DNA from: a virus
DNA length: 24,320 bases
Direction: 5' to 3' (one strand)
IMG/VR virus record: IMGVR_UViG_3300047322_000279
Span: 1 to 24,320 of that record
Shown: in pieces, positions 8,888-15,235 of the stretch
Layout of the letters: every line of letters starts with the position of its first letter
Position numbering within the stretch: position 1 is the stretch's first letter
Made by a program: the position numbers and the translations under genes
Notes under the pieces: generated by a model
What the model was told of the DNA's origin: nothing
Seen by the model: the letters and a program-made list of their open reading frames with translations, nothing else
Database searches by the model: none

Positions 8888-9881
8888 TTTCCAGAGGTTT
8901 CTCGGTGACCCCCTTTTCGCCAACCTGACGCTGTTCGAGCCGATAACGCAGAGTTCAAAAAGCGTGGGCCCGGAGGCCTTTCCGGGGAAGAAGTGCTACG
9001 TTGTCTCGGACCAGCCGATTCCAGAAGATGTCGCCGAGCGTCTGGGGCCGGTTATCTCCGATGTGACCGCACTCTCTCCAGAGCAGGTTGTCGAATCTGT
9101 TTTCTACGTCGCCTTTCAGTGCGATTCCGATGCGCTGCCGAGTCTTCGCTACATCAAGCAGCATGGCGGCGCATTCGTTCCTCACATGAACTTTTCCAAG
9201 ATCGATTATCGGTTCGTGAATCGGCTCGCTCACAACGCGATGGTGAAAACGTGGGAGAAGGGCGACAGCGTATCTCACCTGAACACCGGCATTCACGAGA
9301 ACATCTGCGAGGCGCTTGATCTGACGGCACGCCTCGAAGGAGATTATGTAGAGATCGGCGTCTACCGTGGCGGCTCGGCCCTGACGGCACTGAACTACCT
9401 GGATGAATTGGCTGCGCGAAACCCCGATTTGCCACGTAAGAAAGCGTGGCTGCTAGACACCTACGAGGGGTTCAACTACGAAGAGGCAGGGCTGAGCGGC
9501 GACGCGCTATGGTCGGGAACGCACGGTCTGTACGGCAAGGACGAGACGATGACGTACATCCGCGACACGATTATGAAGGACGTGTCGTCTGAGTTCGAAT
9601 TGGTCGCGTCGAACATTTGCGCCGACGATCTCCCTGATGGCATCAAGAAGATCGCCGTCGCGAACGTGGACGTCGATATGTACGAAGCGACGCTCTCTGC
9701 CTTGCAGAAGGTTGCGCCGCTGATTGTGCGAGGCGGAATTATCATCGCCGAAGACCCGACATCGACGCCCGGTCTTTACGGCGCGTTGCTTGCGCTTGAC
9801 GAATTCATGGCGTCACCTGCCGGCGCGCCGTTCTACAAGATATTCAAGGGATCGCAATACTTTCTGATCAAGATGCAATAG
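8880..9881 (+). CDS. TylF/MycF-type SAM-dependent O-methyltransferase (cargo gene)
   Basis: The 333-residue protein has a C-terminal class I methyltransferase domain (about 135-333). It carries the SAM-binding loop VEIGVYRGGSA (157-167), LLDTYEGF (191-198), the metal-site motif NVDVDMYEAT (262-271, with D264 and D266) and GGIIIAEDP (285-293). These match the TylF/MycF/NovP group of Mg-dependent O-methyltransferases acting on sugars. Residues 1-130 form an extra N-terminal domain that I do not recognise. Free-living homologues methylate sugar hydroxyls in macrolides or surface glycans. In a phage, between tail fibre and lysis genes, modification of host surface polysaccharide (lysogenic conversion) is the most likely role, but this is inference. 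A weak GGA lies 8 bases before the ATG. The stop is one base from the convergent beta-barrel gene. Confidence 0.85.
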   Translation: MSIFQRFLGDPLFANLTLFEPITQSSKSVGPEAFPGKKCYVVSDQPIPEDVAERLGPVISDVTALSPEQVVESVFYVAFQCDSDALPSLRYIKQHGGAFVPHMNFSKIDYRFVNRLAHNAMVKTWEKGDSVSHLNTGIHENICEALDLTARLEGDYVEIGVYRGGSALTALNYLDELAARNPDLPRKKAWLLDTYEGFNYEEAGLSGDALWSGTHGLYGKDETMTYIRDTIMKDVSSEFELVASNICADDLPDGIKKIAVANVDVDMYEATLSALQKVAPLIVRGGIIIAEDPTSTPGLYGALLALDEFMASPAGAPFYKIFKGSQYFLIKMQ

Positions 9882-9882
9882 A

Positions 9883-10719
9883 TCAGAACGTGTAGTTCAT
9901 CGAAAGCATCCACTCGCCCTTAATACCCGCCGGCGTGTCCTTATCCTTGCTGTATCCGACCGGCGCGTTCAGATAGTTGAGCCGCGCCGAGAACGGCCCC
10001 TTGCTCACGGACGCGCCAACCAGCACGCCCACCTGAACATGCGGCTGGTGGCTGAGCGTCTCTTGCGTGCCCGTAGGACCGAAGCGCGCCGAATCGTTCA
10101 TTGCAGTAGCTACGCTTGTCCACGTGGTTCGATAGAACGCCGGCCCGGCTTCGAGGCCGAGCTGCCAGCCGCTGCCTAGATCCCAATACGGCTCGACGGT
10201 CAGTGCGATAGCTTGAATGCCGCCAGTGCTGTCGAAGCGCCTGAAGTCGCCGCAATTGCCGTCGACGCAACTCTGCGTGGCAAGGTTGTAGCCGCCGCGT
10301 TGACCGACTGATGAGAAGTCCGCCTCGTCCTGCGGATTCACGCTCGACCATTTCACCTTGCCGAAGTTGTAGTAGTCGAGGTGCGCGCGCACGCCGGGCA
10401 CAAAGGAGCGCGGCGCTGCGGGTATCGCATTGAACACCAGTCCGACGCGACCGCCGTAACTGCCGTTCGGCGTGTCGTGCGAGAAGCCTTTGCTATAGAA
10501 CATACCATCGCCGAGCTTAACGGCAGATGTTGCGCCCAGACCGGCTTCGATTTGAAACCACGACTGTTCAGCATGCGCGCTTTGGCATATAGCAGCGCAT
10601 ACCAGAACCGCGAGCACAACGGATACTTTGATAGTATCCGTGGCGCACAAATTTTTTTTAGCCGCATCACCCCTGCGGCGGCCAATAGATGTCGGAATGA
10701 CGTGGGCTTTGTTTTTCAT
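9883..10719 (-). CDS. outer-membrane beta-barrel protein with signal peptide (cargo gene)
   Basis: This 278-residue precursor starts at an ATG with GGAG eight bases upstream. Residues 31-50 are a hydrophobic signal core ending AHA, with predicted cleavage before E51. It is preceded by an unusually long 30-residue basic N-region. The mature part alternates Gly/aromatic beta strands with loops and ends in MNYTF, the terminal Phe expected for barrel insertion by the BAM complex. A close Cys pair (SCVDGNC) may form a disulfide in a surface loop. Size and position resemble lambda Lom or Ail-type proteins, which alter host adhesion or serum resistance, but I cannot assign a family. It is transcribed against the late genes from its own operator-bearing promoter, so expression in the lysogen is plausible. 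Confidence 0.75.
   Translation of the reverse strand: MKNKAHVIPTSIGRRRGDAAKKNLCATDTIKVSVVLAVLVCAAICQSAHAEQSWFQIEAGLGATSAVKLGDGMFYSKGFSHDTPNGSYGGRVGLVFNAIPAAPRSFVPGVRAHLDYYNFGKVKWSSVNPQDEADFSSVGQRGGYNLATQSCVDGNCGDFRRFDSTGGIQAIALTVEPYWDLGSGWQLGLEAGPAFYRTTWTSVATAMNDSARFGPTGTQETLSHQPHVQVGVLVGASVSKGPFSARLNYLNAPVGYSKDKDTPAGIKGEWMLSMNYTF
10622..10638. promoter_or_regulatory. palindromic operator copy A (inside beta-barrel gene)
   Basis: GATACTTTGATAGTATC is a GATAC-N7-GTATC palindrome, extended by one more pair (G and C) on each side. It falls within codons 28-33 of the beta-barrel gene, centred 141 bp from copy B in the promoter of the same gene. No convincing -35/-10 pair surrounds it. Confidence 0.65.
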
Positions 10720-10760
10720 GGCGTTTGCTCCGTTCTGCGTTCGTTGTTATGACGATATGA

Positions 10761-10789
10761 AGGATACTAATACGGTATCGCAAACGCAA
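10761..10789 (-). promoter_or_regulatory. promoter with operator copy B for the beta-barrel gene
   Basis: On the minus strand TTGCGT (10789-10784) and TATCCT (10766-10761) are spaced by 17 bases. Operator GATACTAATACGGTATC (10763-10779) fills the spacer and overlaps the -10. The gene's ATG is at 10719. The 10720-10847 gap holds only this promoter and the next terminator-like hairpin. Confidence 0.65.
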
Positions 10790-10812
10790 GAAGTTTTTTG
10801 TATCGCAACCCC

Positions 10813-10838
10813 AAGCCGCTTAGTGCGGCTTTTTCTTT
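10813..10838 (+). terminator. terminator-like hairpin before lysis cassette
   Basis: AAGCCGC (10813-10819) pairs with GCGGCTT (10825-10831) over a five-base loop, followed by TTTCTTT. It is only about 10 bases before the first lysis gene and resembles the sequence in front of the tail fibre gene. Confidence 0.6.
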
Positions 10839-10847
10839 GGAAGCCCG

Positions 10848-11111
10848 ATGGATTCACACATTGTCAACGAGTGGACGCTATCCGCCGCAACGGCTCTTGC
10901 TGGTCTGCTTTTCTGGGCGTATCGAAGCCTCAACAAGCGATGCAGCGAAAACGAAAGGGCGAATGCCGCTCTCGCGCTGCACGTCGCCGAGGAATACGTG
11001 TCGGTGAAGCGCTTCGAGGGCTATACGACGCAGTTCAATGAGGCGGTGAAAACCATCTTCGAAAAGCTCGACGTGGTTCGAGACAAGATCGATCACAAGG
11101 CCGACAAATGA
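10848..11111 (+). CDS. small N-terminal TM / coiled-coil protein of lysis cassette
   Basis: An 87-residue protein with one hydrophobic segment at about 9-27 (WTLSAATALAGLLFWAYRSL) followed by a charged helical region with heptad-like spacing (FNEAVKTIFEKLDVVRDKID). GGAAG stands 5 bases before the ATG. It overlaps the endolysin start by 4 bp. The single membrane anchor plus coiled coil resembles holin-associated or inner-spanin-type proteins; which of these it is cannot be told from the sequence. The expected location is the inner membrane, with the helical domain in either cytoplasm or periplasm. Confidence 0.7.
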   Translation: MDSHIVNEWTLSAATALAGLLFWAYRSLNKRCSENERANAALALHVAEEYVSVKRFEGYTTQFNEAVKTIFEKLDVVRDKIDHKADK

Positions 11112-11758
11112 CCATCACGCCAGCACTGCTTCAGGTTGCTTGTGGTGCCAGCGCTGCCAATGCCGCCAAGTACGCGGCCCCCTTGCAAGCCGCATGCGAT
11201 CGCTACTCGGTCAACACGCCGTTGCGCATCGCTGCGTTTCTCTCGCAAGTGGGCCACGAGAGCGCAGGTCTGTCGGCATCGCAGGAATCGTTCAACTACG
11301 GCGTACCGGGATTGATGGCGACGTGGCCGCGCAAGATGCCGTTCGCGCTGGCTAACACGCTCGGCCGTCAGCCGAACGAGCCGTTCGTGCCGGTCGCGCG
11401 CCAGCAGCGCATCGCGTCGATCGTGTACGCGAACCAGTATGGCAACGGCGACAGCATGACTGGCGACGGCTGGCGATACCGCGGCTCAGGTCTGATCCAG
11501 CTAACTTTTCACGACAACTTTGCCGCGTTCGGCCATGACATTTCGCTCGATCTGGTGACGGCGCCTGACAAGCTGCGCGCCGATCCCGCGCTGTGCGCGC
11601 TGTCGGCCGGCTGGTTTTGGGTCGAGCACGGCTGCAACACGCTCGCCGACGCTGGTGCGCTCGATTCGATCACGCGCCGGATCAATGGCCCCGCGATGAA
11701 AGGGAAGGGCGAGCGCGACGCCCTCTATGCGGCTGCCAAGCACGCGCTCGGCATCTGA
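11108..11758 (+). CDS. GH19 chitinase-like endolysin
   Basis: The 216-residue protein matches glycoside hydrolase family 19 phage lysozymes. Features are the HES motif (H50-E51-S52) with the first catalytic Glu, a second Glu at E60 in ASQESFNYG, and the downstream substrate-groove motif GWRYRGSGLIQLTFHDNFAAFG (quoted in parts: DGWRYRGSGL, IQLTFHDNF). GH19 endolysins cleave the glycan strand of peptidoglycan. There is no signal peptide, so release depends on a holin. It overlaps the preceding membrane-protein gene by 4 bp (ATGA). Two hairpins follow its stop. Confidence 0.92.
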   Translation: MTITPALLQVACGASAANAAKYAAPLQAACDRYSVNTPLRIAAFLSQVGHESAGLSASQESFNYGVPGLMATWPRKMPFALANTLGRQPNEPFVPVARQQRIASIVYANQYGNGDSMTGDGWRYRGSGLIQLTFHDNFAAFGHDISLDLVTAPDKLRADPALCALSAGWFWVEHGCNTLADAGALDSITRRINGPAMKGKGERDALYAAAKHALGI

Positions 11759-11761
11759 TCA

Positions 11762-11787
11762 CCGGCGGCGCAGCCTCTTGCCGCCGG
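11762..11787 (+). terminator. GC-rich hairpin after endolysin gene
   Basis: CCGGCGGC (11762-11769) pairs perfectly with GCCGCCGG (11780-11787) across ten bases. There is no T-tract, so it may be an RNA-stabilising or pausing hairpin rather than a true terminator. A better terminator follows at 11802. Confidence 0.4.
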
Positions 11788-11801
11788 AATTGCTGTTCCA
11801 C

Positions 11802-11825
11802 AAGCCGCCTCCGGGCGGTTTTTTT
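11802..11825 (+). terminator. rho-independent terminator
   Basis: CCGCC (11805-11809) and GGCGG (11814-11818) flank a TCCG tetraloop. Flanking AAG/TTT bases can extend the stem, and a run of seven T follows. It separates the endolysin gene from the HNH-like gene, whose ATG lies 11 bases downstream. Confidence 0.75.
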
Positions 11826-11835
11826 ACGCCCGAAC

Positions 11836-12321
11836 ATGACCGACGTTACCCAGATCCACGAAGAGAAAGAGACGTTGACCGTCGCGGTCAACATCCCAGG
11901 CCACGAGCCGCGCAAGACGACGGCTCTATTCGAGCGCACGCGCAAGCAATTGATCGCGCGCGACGGCGGCCGGTGCTTCGTTTGCAACGCGACTGCGGAG
12001 CAAAGCGGCCATCCGCTCGAGGCGCATCACCATCCGATCGAGCGCTCGTTCGCCGAAATGATCGATTGGGACCGCTTCAAGCTCGACGCGCAAGCGGGCG
12101 TATGGGGCGCTGCAATCAAGGCGTTCGATTGGGACAACTTCACCGACTGGACGCAGTTTGTAGACGACATGACCGTCAACGGCATGTTGCTCTGTAAGAG
12201 TCATCATACGGTGAGAGATTCCGGAATTCACACTCTTCCGTTCCCGATCTTCATCGCGCAAAAGTACGGCAAGGAGGGCTACCAGTTCTCGGCCGCAGAA
12301 GTCATCCACCACGCAGCATAG
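11836..12321 (+). CDS. HNH-like zinc-finger protein
   Basis: I take the ATG at 11836, after the terminator, and not the in-frame open stretch upstream, which runs through the endolysin gene and both hairpins. The 161-residue protein has a CFVC knuckle (C47, C50), HHH at 64-66, and a second zinc pair around CKSHH (C120, H123, H124). This is the layout of HNH/beta-beta-alpha-metal nucleases with a structural zinc. The catalytic Asn is not clear, so nuclease activity is unproven. No Shine-Dalgarno is visible in the T-rich leader. Small HNH proteins of this kind are frequent in phage genomes near packaging or lysis genes. Confidence 0.7.
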   Translation: MTDVTQIHEEKETLTVAVNIPGHEPRKTTALFERTRKQLIARDGGRCFVCNATAEQSGHPLEAHHHPIERSFAEMIDWDRFKLDAQAGVWGAAIKAFDWDNFTDWTQFVDDMTVNGMLLCKSHHTVRDSGIHTLPFPIFIAQKYGKEGYQFSAAEVIHHAA

Positions 12322-12329
12322 GAGCATTC

Positions 12330-12533
12330 ATGGCTCAAAACTCAGCAGTTGTTACGGGTGGCGTCGCAATCTCGGCCACCACCCTCATGCCGGCAGTCGA
12401 GTGGGCGCTCGCCCTCGCGTTTCATGTACCAGTCCCGGTAAGCGTGTCGGCCCTTGTCGCTGGCGTGCTCGCATCCGGCGCACATGCAGCGCTCAACTAC
12501 ATTGCGGCGCGCACCGCCGCCAAGCAAGCCTAA
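12330..12533 (+). CDS. small two-TM membrane protein, holin candidate
   Basis: A 67-residue protein preceded by a strong AGGAG site 5-6 bases before the ATG. Two hydrophobic stretches (about 5-30 and 36-57) leave a short polar C-terminus (ARTAAKQA). Size, two TM segments and location between endolysin and lipoprotein genes fit a class II holin, which would permeabilise the inner membrane to release the endolysin. It could equally be an unrelated small membrane protein. The preceding HNH-like gene ends 8 bases upstream. Confidence 0.65.
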   Translation: MAQNSAVVTGGVAISATTLMPAVEWALALAFHVPVPVSVSALVAGVLASGAHAALNYIAARTAAKQA

Positions 12534-12587
12534 CTCCCGCGCAGTAACCATCCCCGCCGCGCTGCGGCACTCTCTGGACACAATCCC

Positions 12588-13040
12588 ATGAAGAAGATTT
12601 TCGCCGCTCTTGCGGCTGGCCTCGTCGCGCTCGCTCTCTCCGCATGCGCCGGCGCCCCGACGCTCACGTTCGCTCAGCAGGTAAGCATCGCATGCGGCGC
12701 TGCTAACGGCGAGATTGCCATCCTGAAGGGTGACGGCGTATTCACCGGCGGCGCAGAAAAGACGCTGACCGAGACCGTTCAGCCCGCAGTCGACAAGGTT
12801 TGCTCTGCCGGCGCGTCGGTCGCGAAACCGGACTTGCAGTCGGTCGTCAATGCGACGCTGCCGCTCGTCAAGTCGCTGGTGGACTCGTCGTCGCTGTCGC
12901 CTGACAAGATCAGGGCAGCGGACGCAGCGATTGATACTGGCGTGCTGGCGTTCAACATTGCCATCAGCCTCGCTCCTGCTGTCACGGCCACGGCGCCGGT
13001 TGCAGCATCGACGCCGCTCGCTGGTGCGCCGCTGCAATGA
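12588..13040 (+). CDS. phage lipoprotein
   Basis: The 150-residue precursor has a signal sequence with MKKIF, a hydrophobic core and the lipobox LSAC with lipidated C20. Gly follows after Ala at +2/+3, not Asp, so the mature protein should go to the outer membrane. The mature part is Ala/Val/Ser-rich and helical, with two further Cys (about 36 and 67). In a lysis cassette an outer-membrane lipoprotein suggests an outer spanin or a superinfection-exclusion protein, but it is longer and more helical than classical Rz1. It overlaps the next gene by 4 bp. No strong ribosome-binding site is visible. Confidence 0.7.
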   Translation: MKKIFAALAAGLVALALSACAGAPTLTFAQQVSIACGAANGEIAILKGDGVFTGGAEKTLTETVQPAVDKVCSAGASVAKPDLQSVVNATLPLVKSLVDSSSLSPDKIRAADAAIDTGVLAFNIAISLAPAVTATAPVAASTPLAGAPLQ

Positions 13041-13426
13041 GCAAGTTCCTGACCGATCTGCGTGTCGAGCTTGTCAGCGACGCGACGAACAGCGGGCGAG
13101 GGACGTGGCGCCTGACTGCGCCGCTGATCTATGACTCGGACGTAGCGGGTCGCGTGTTTGTCGTGCCGACCGGCTTCGAGTCGGACTTTGCCTCGGTGCC
13201 TCGGCTGGCTATCGCGTTCGCGTTGTGCGGCGATAGCGCTCATGCTGCAAGCGTGGTGCATGACGCGATCTACTCCTATCATTGGGTCGATCGCGCAACC
13301 GCTGATGCAGTGCTTCGAGAAGCTGCGCTAGTCTCCGGTGTCCCGGCTTGGCGGGCCGCGCTTTTGTACTATGGGGTGCGGGTCGGCGGTGGTGGCTCCC
13401 ACTGGAATGGCTCGATCTCGGTCTAG
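13037..13426 (+). CDS. DUF1353 phage protein
   Basis: A 129-residue protein with the DUF1353 pattern: VPTGFESDFASVPR, then ASVVHDAIY and a Tyr/Arg-containing end (LLYYGVRVGG). Small DUF1353 proteins lie at the end of phage lysis regions, and their function is not established. The conserved Asp, His-Asp and Arg residues look like a possible active site, but that is speculation. The ATG overlaps the lipoprotein stop by 4 bp. The 3' end overlaps a convergent minus-strand gene by about 100 bp. Confidence 0.8.
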   Translation: MSKFLTDLRVELVSDATNSGRGTWRLTAPLIYDSDVAGRVFVVPTGFESDFASVPRLAIAFALCGDSAHAASVVHDAIYSYHWVDRATADAVLREAALVSGVPAWRAALLYYGVRVGGGGSHWNGSISV

Positions 13427-13666
13427 CGCCTCTCGCACAGCCTCTGGCACGCCAGCATGGATCGGCAGACCGTTCGCCTCATAGCTAACCATCTCGCCGA
13501 TCTGTTCAAGTGCTCTTTGCCCCTTGATCGCCTTGTCGCGCCAGTAGTCGTGCCGCTCCTGCAATTCTTCGAGCGAGCGCACGTACTCGACTCGAGCTTC
13601 GATCAACTGGTCGTTGACCAGCTCGCAGCGCGAACTGAGCGGACATTCATGCTCGGGCGGTTTCAT
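13328..13666 (-). CDS. small coiled-coil protein, last gene of accessory operon
   Basis: The ATG at 13666 has GAGAGG six bases upstream, and I prefer it to the TTG two codons earlier. The 112-residue protein has a short Cys pair near the N-terminus (ECPLSSRC), a long charged helix with EYVRSLEELQERHDYW and KGQRALEQIG, and a less ordered C-terminus encoded opposite the DUF1353 gene. I do not recognise it. It is the distal member of the leftward set starting at 14969. The antisense overlap with a conserved gene makes the exact 3' part less certain. Confidence 0.55.
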   Translation of the reverse strand: MKPPEHECPLSSRCELVNDQLIEARVEYVRSLEELQERHDYWRDKAIKGQRALEQIGEMVSYEANGLPIHAGVPEAVREALDRDRAIPVGATTADPHPIVQKRGPPSRDTGD

Positions 13667-13693
13667 TATCAACCTCTCGCCATTGGCTGATTG

Positions 13694-13888
13694 TCATTCC
13701 TGCCTTGGAAACGCTTTGCGATCAAGAAACCAGATCGCAGCAAAGATTGCCGCCAAAACTGAAACCGCACCTGTCGCCAGTAGAAAAGCCGAATTGCTTA
13801 GGTCGAGAGCCTTGCCTATCGTGCCGAACACGGCAAGGGCTACGAAAAACCAAAATGCCCCGTACTGCCAGTCATCGCTCATCGTCAT
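13694..13888 (-). CDS. small two-TM membrane protein
   Basis: A 64-residue protein with a GGGGG stretch just before the ATG. Two hydrophobic helices (about 9-28 and 33-54) are joined by GKALDLSNS, and it ends with a charged DRKAFPRQE tail. I do not recognise the family. It lies in the leftward accessory operon between the coiled-coil gene and the ligase gene. Possible roles are superinfection exclusion or an effector in a defence-type cassette; both are guesses. Confidence 0.6.
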   Translation of the reverse strand: MTMSDDWQYGAFWFFVALAVFGTIGKALDLSNSAFLLATGAVSVLAAIFAAIWFLDRKAFPRQE

Positions 13889-13941
13889 AATCCCCCGCGC
13901 CTTAGCGCACTCAATCAGCCTGCCATCCGGCAGCGCGGCAG

Positions 13942-14550
13942 TTACTTCCTACCCCATCCCAAAGCCGCCGGCCGTCCATAATTCTGGTACTTGACCTTCA
14001 GCCAGTCGCGCGAGCGGCCGCGCTGATACTGCGAGTCAAGCCGCTTGGCGACCATCCCTTCCAAGCCTAGCGATTCCACCTCGCCAAATACCAACTTACC
14101 TTCGCCCTCAATGCCGCTCGCGTAAATCAGCGTGCCGGTATTGTCGAACGACTTTCGAAGCTGCACCTTGCGTTCAGTGAGCGGCAGGCCACGAATGTCG
14201 GTGCCGTCGATGGACAGCGCGTCGAACACGTACAGCCGAGCCGGGTCCGACTTTGCCGCGGCGCGGACATTCTTTGGCGTTTTCGTGACCGCGCGTTGCC
14301 GGAGTCTGTCAAAGTCCGATCTCCCTGTGTCGTCGTCGACCGTCAGTTCCGCGTCCCAGACGAAATCACCCGGTACACTTTCGACCGCCCGCACGACCTC
14401 TGGAAACGAACCGTTGAACAGATTGCCATTGCGACTCCAAAGCTTCACGTCATCACCGGCTTTGACGACCAGGCACCTGAATCCATCGTACTTGAGTTCG
14501 AACAGCCAGTCAGGATCGGAGAACGGTCGACCGTGGAGCGTCGCAAGCAT
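13942..14550 (-). CDS. ATP-dependent DNA ligase-like adenylyltransferase without OB-fold
   Basis: Covalent nucleotidyltransferase motifs appear in order: I ELKYDG (K20 as the adenylated Lys), the DAELTV box (66-71), III YVFDAL (107-112), IV EGMVAKR (164-170) and V WLKVK (183-187). The protein stops 15 residues after motif V, so the C-terminal OB-fold with motif VI is absent; normal minimal ligases keep it. It closely resembles the LigD-type ligase catalytic domain. It could seal nicks with a partner, be an RNA-ligase-like enzyme, or be a degraded ligase. All visible motifs are intact, which argues for use. ATG 14550 has a GGA at a short spacing; a GTG at 14571, overlapping the previous stop, is an alternative. 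Confidence 0.8.
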   Translation of the reverse strand: MLATLHGRPFSDPDWLFELKYDGFRCLVVKAGDDVKLWSRNGNLFNGSFPEVVRAVESVPGDFVWDAELTVDDDTGRSDFDRLRQRAVTKTPKNVRAAAKSDPARLYVFDALSIDGTDIRGLPLTERKVQLRKSFDNTGTLIYASGIEGEGKLVFGEVESLGLEGMVAKRLDSQYQRGRSRDWLKVKYQNYGRPAALGWGRK

Positions 14551-14563
14551 CAAATCCGACGCG

Positions 14564-14752
14564 TCAATCACGGTAGCGAGACGTCCAAGCCCACGCCAGC
14601 GCCAGCTTCGCCCACGCATCGTCTTTGGGGCAGCCCGTCACGTCGCAGAAATGGTCGAAGTCCTCCGACACAGTGTGTCCATGCTCATTCCGTTTCTCGG
14701 GATCGGGCAGTACGACTTCCAGAATCGCTTCAGGGTTGCGGTACTCGAACAT
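14564..14752 (-). CDS. small acidic protein of unknown function
   Basis: AAGGAGGTGA, close to ideal, is 7 bases before the ATG at 14752, so this start is well supported over a GTG at 14776. The 62-residue protein begins MFEYRNPEAILEV and is acidic, with two Cys (FCDVTGC) and a Trp-rich end. No family is recognised. It lies 4 bases after the Cys-rich gene and its 3' end is 13 bases before the ligase ATG, so the three are almost certainly cotranscribed. Confidence 0.65.
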   Translation of the reverse strand: MFEYRNPEAILEVVLPDPEKRNEHGHTVSEDFDHFCDVTGCPKDDAWAKLALAWAWTSRYRD

Positions 14753-14756
14753 GGCG

Positions 14757-14969
14757 TCACCTCCTTGCCCGCTCACCAGCAGGAATCGGACCTTCGTCGT
14801 CGGCGCCTATGGCACGAACCCAATGGACACAACCGCGCTTAGGCATTGCCTGCACATACGGCCTGCCCTCATGCATGCAGAGGATGACTGAGCCACCCGC
14901 GCGCCACTCCGCGAAGTGCTCGCAGCCAACGCAGTGGCGATCCGTCTCCGGCGCATTGAACAGACCCAT
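14757..14969 (-). CDS. small Cys-rich, zinc-ribbon-like protein
   Basis: The 70-residue protein has C13 and C16 (HCVGCEHF), then a further Cys in VILCMHEG and another in KRGCVHW. This is a four-Cys pattern typical of a single zinc-binding site. GGAA stands about 9 bases before the ATG. It is the first gene of the leftward accessory operon and is directly preceded by operator/promoter C. Small four-Cys proteins of this kind occur in phage early regions and usually lack a known role. Confidence 0.68.
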   Translation of the reverse strand: MGLFNAPETDRHCVGCEHFAEWRAGGSVILCMHEGRPYVQAMPKRGCVHWVRAIGADDEGPIPAGERARR

Positions 14970-15000
14970 TTCGACTGATTCCGATTATCGCTTCATAGCA

Positions 15001-15028
15001 ACGATACCACAGCGGTATTGCAAAGCAA
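15001..15028 (-). promoter_or_regulatory. promoter with operator copy C for accessory operon
   Basis: On the minus strand TTGCTT (15028-15023) and TATCGT (15006-15001) are 16 bases apart. The operator GATACCACAGCGGTATT (15003-15019, one mismatch) lies in the spacer and overlaps the -10. The first ATG is at 14969. Confidence 0.65.
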
Positions 15029-15063
15029 ATACTAATTCTGCGATGGTATTGGTGCACTCGGCA

Positions 15064-15136
15064 TGTACCAGGGCATTCCGGCTGAAATCCCTAGCCAGCA
15101 ATGGCTTGAGGCGCATTTACTGCGCCAACTGTACCA
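15064..15136 (+). repeat. distal TGTACCA repeats of probable attP left arm
   Basis: TGTACCA occurs at 15064-15070 and 15130-15136 in the same orientation as the closer copies around the attP core. ATGTACCAGGGC at 15063-15074 recurs exactly at 15459-15470. The 15029-15338 stretch holds no gene I can support, only these repeats and two hairpins. Confidence 0.45.
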
Positions 15137-15235
15137 AGTTTGAAGCGAGAGATATTGAGTGCGGAGCGATGCGCGCCCGGTGATTCGAGCGGCGTGAAAG
15201 AGGGTGCCTTTAAACTTCAGAGAGCAGATACAATT

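Noticed and set aside
11593-11835. Upstream extension of the HNH-like gene
   Set aside because: It would read through the endolysin gene and two hairpins; the ATG at 11836 begins the conserved part.
15063-15143. 26-residue ORF starting MYQGIPAEI
   Set aside because: No ribosome-binding site, and its start lies in the TGTACCA repeats of the probable attP arm.
14290-15183. Plus-strand 295-residue ORF opposite the ligase gene
   Set aside because: Antisense to a ligase with intact motifs; it also crosses the promoter and operator region and has no recognisable content.
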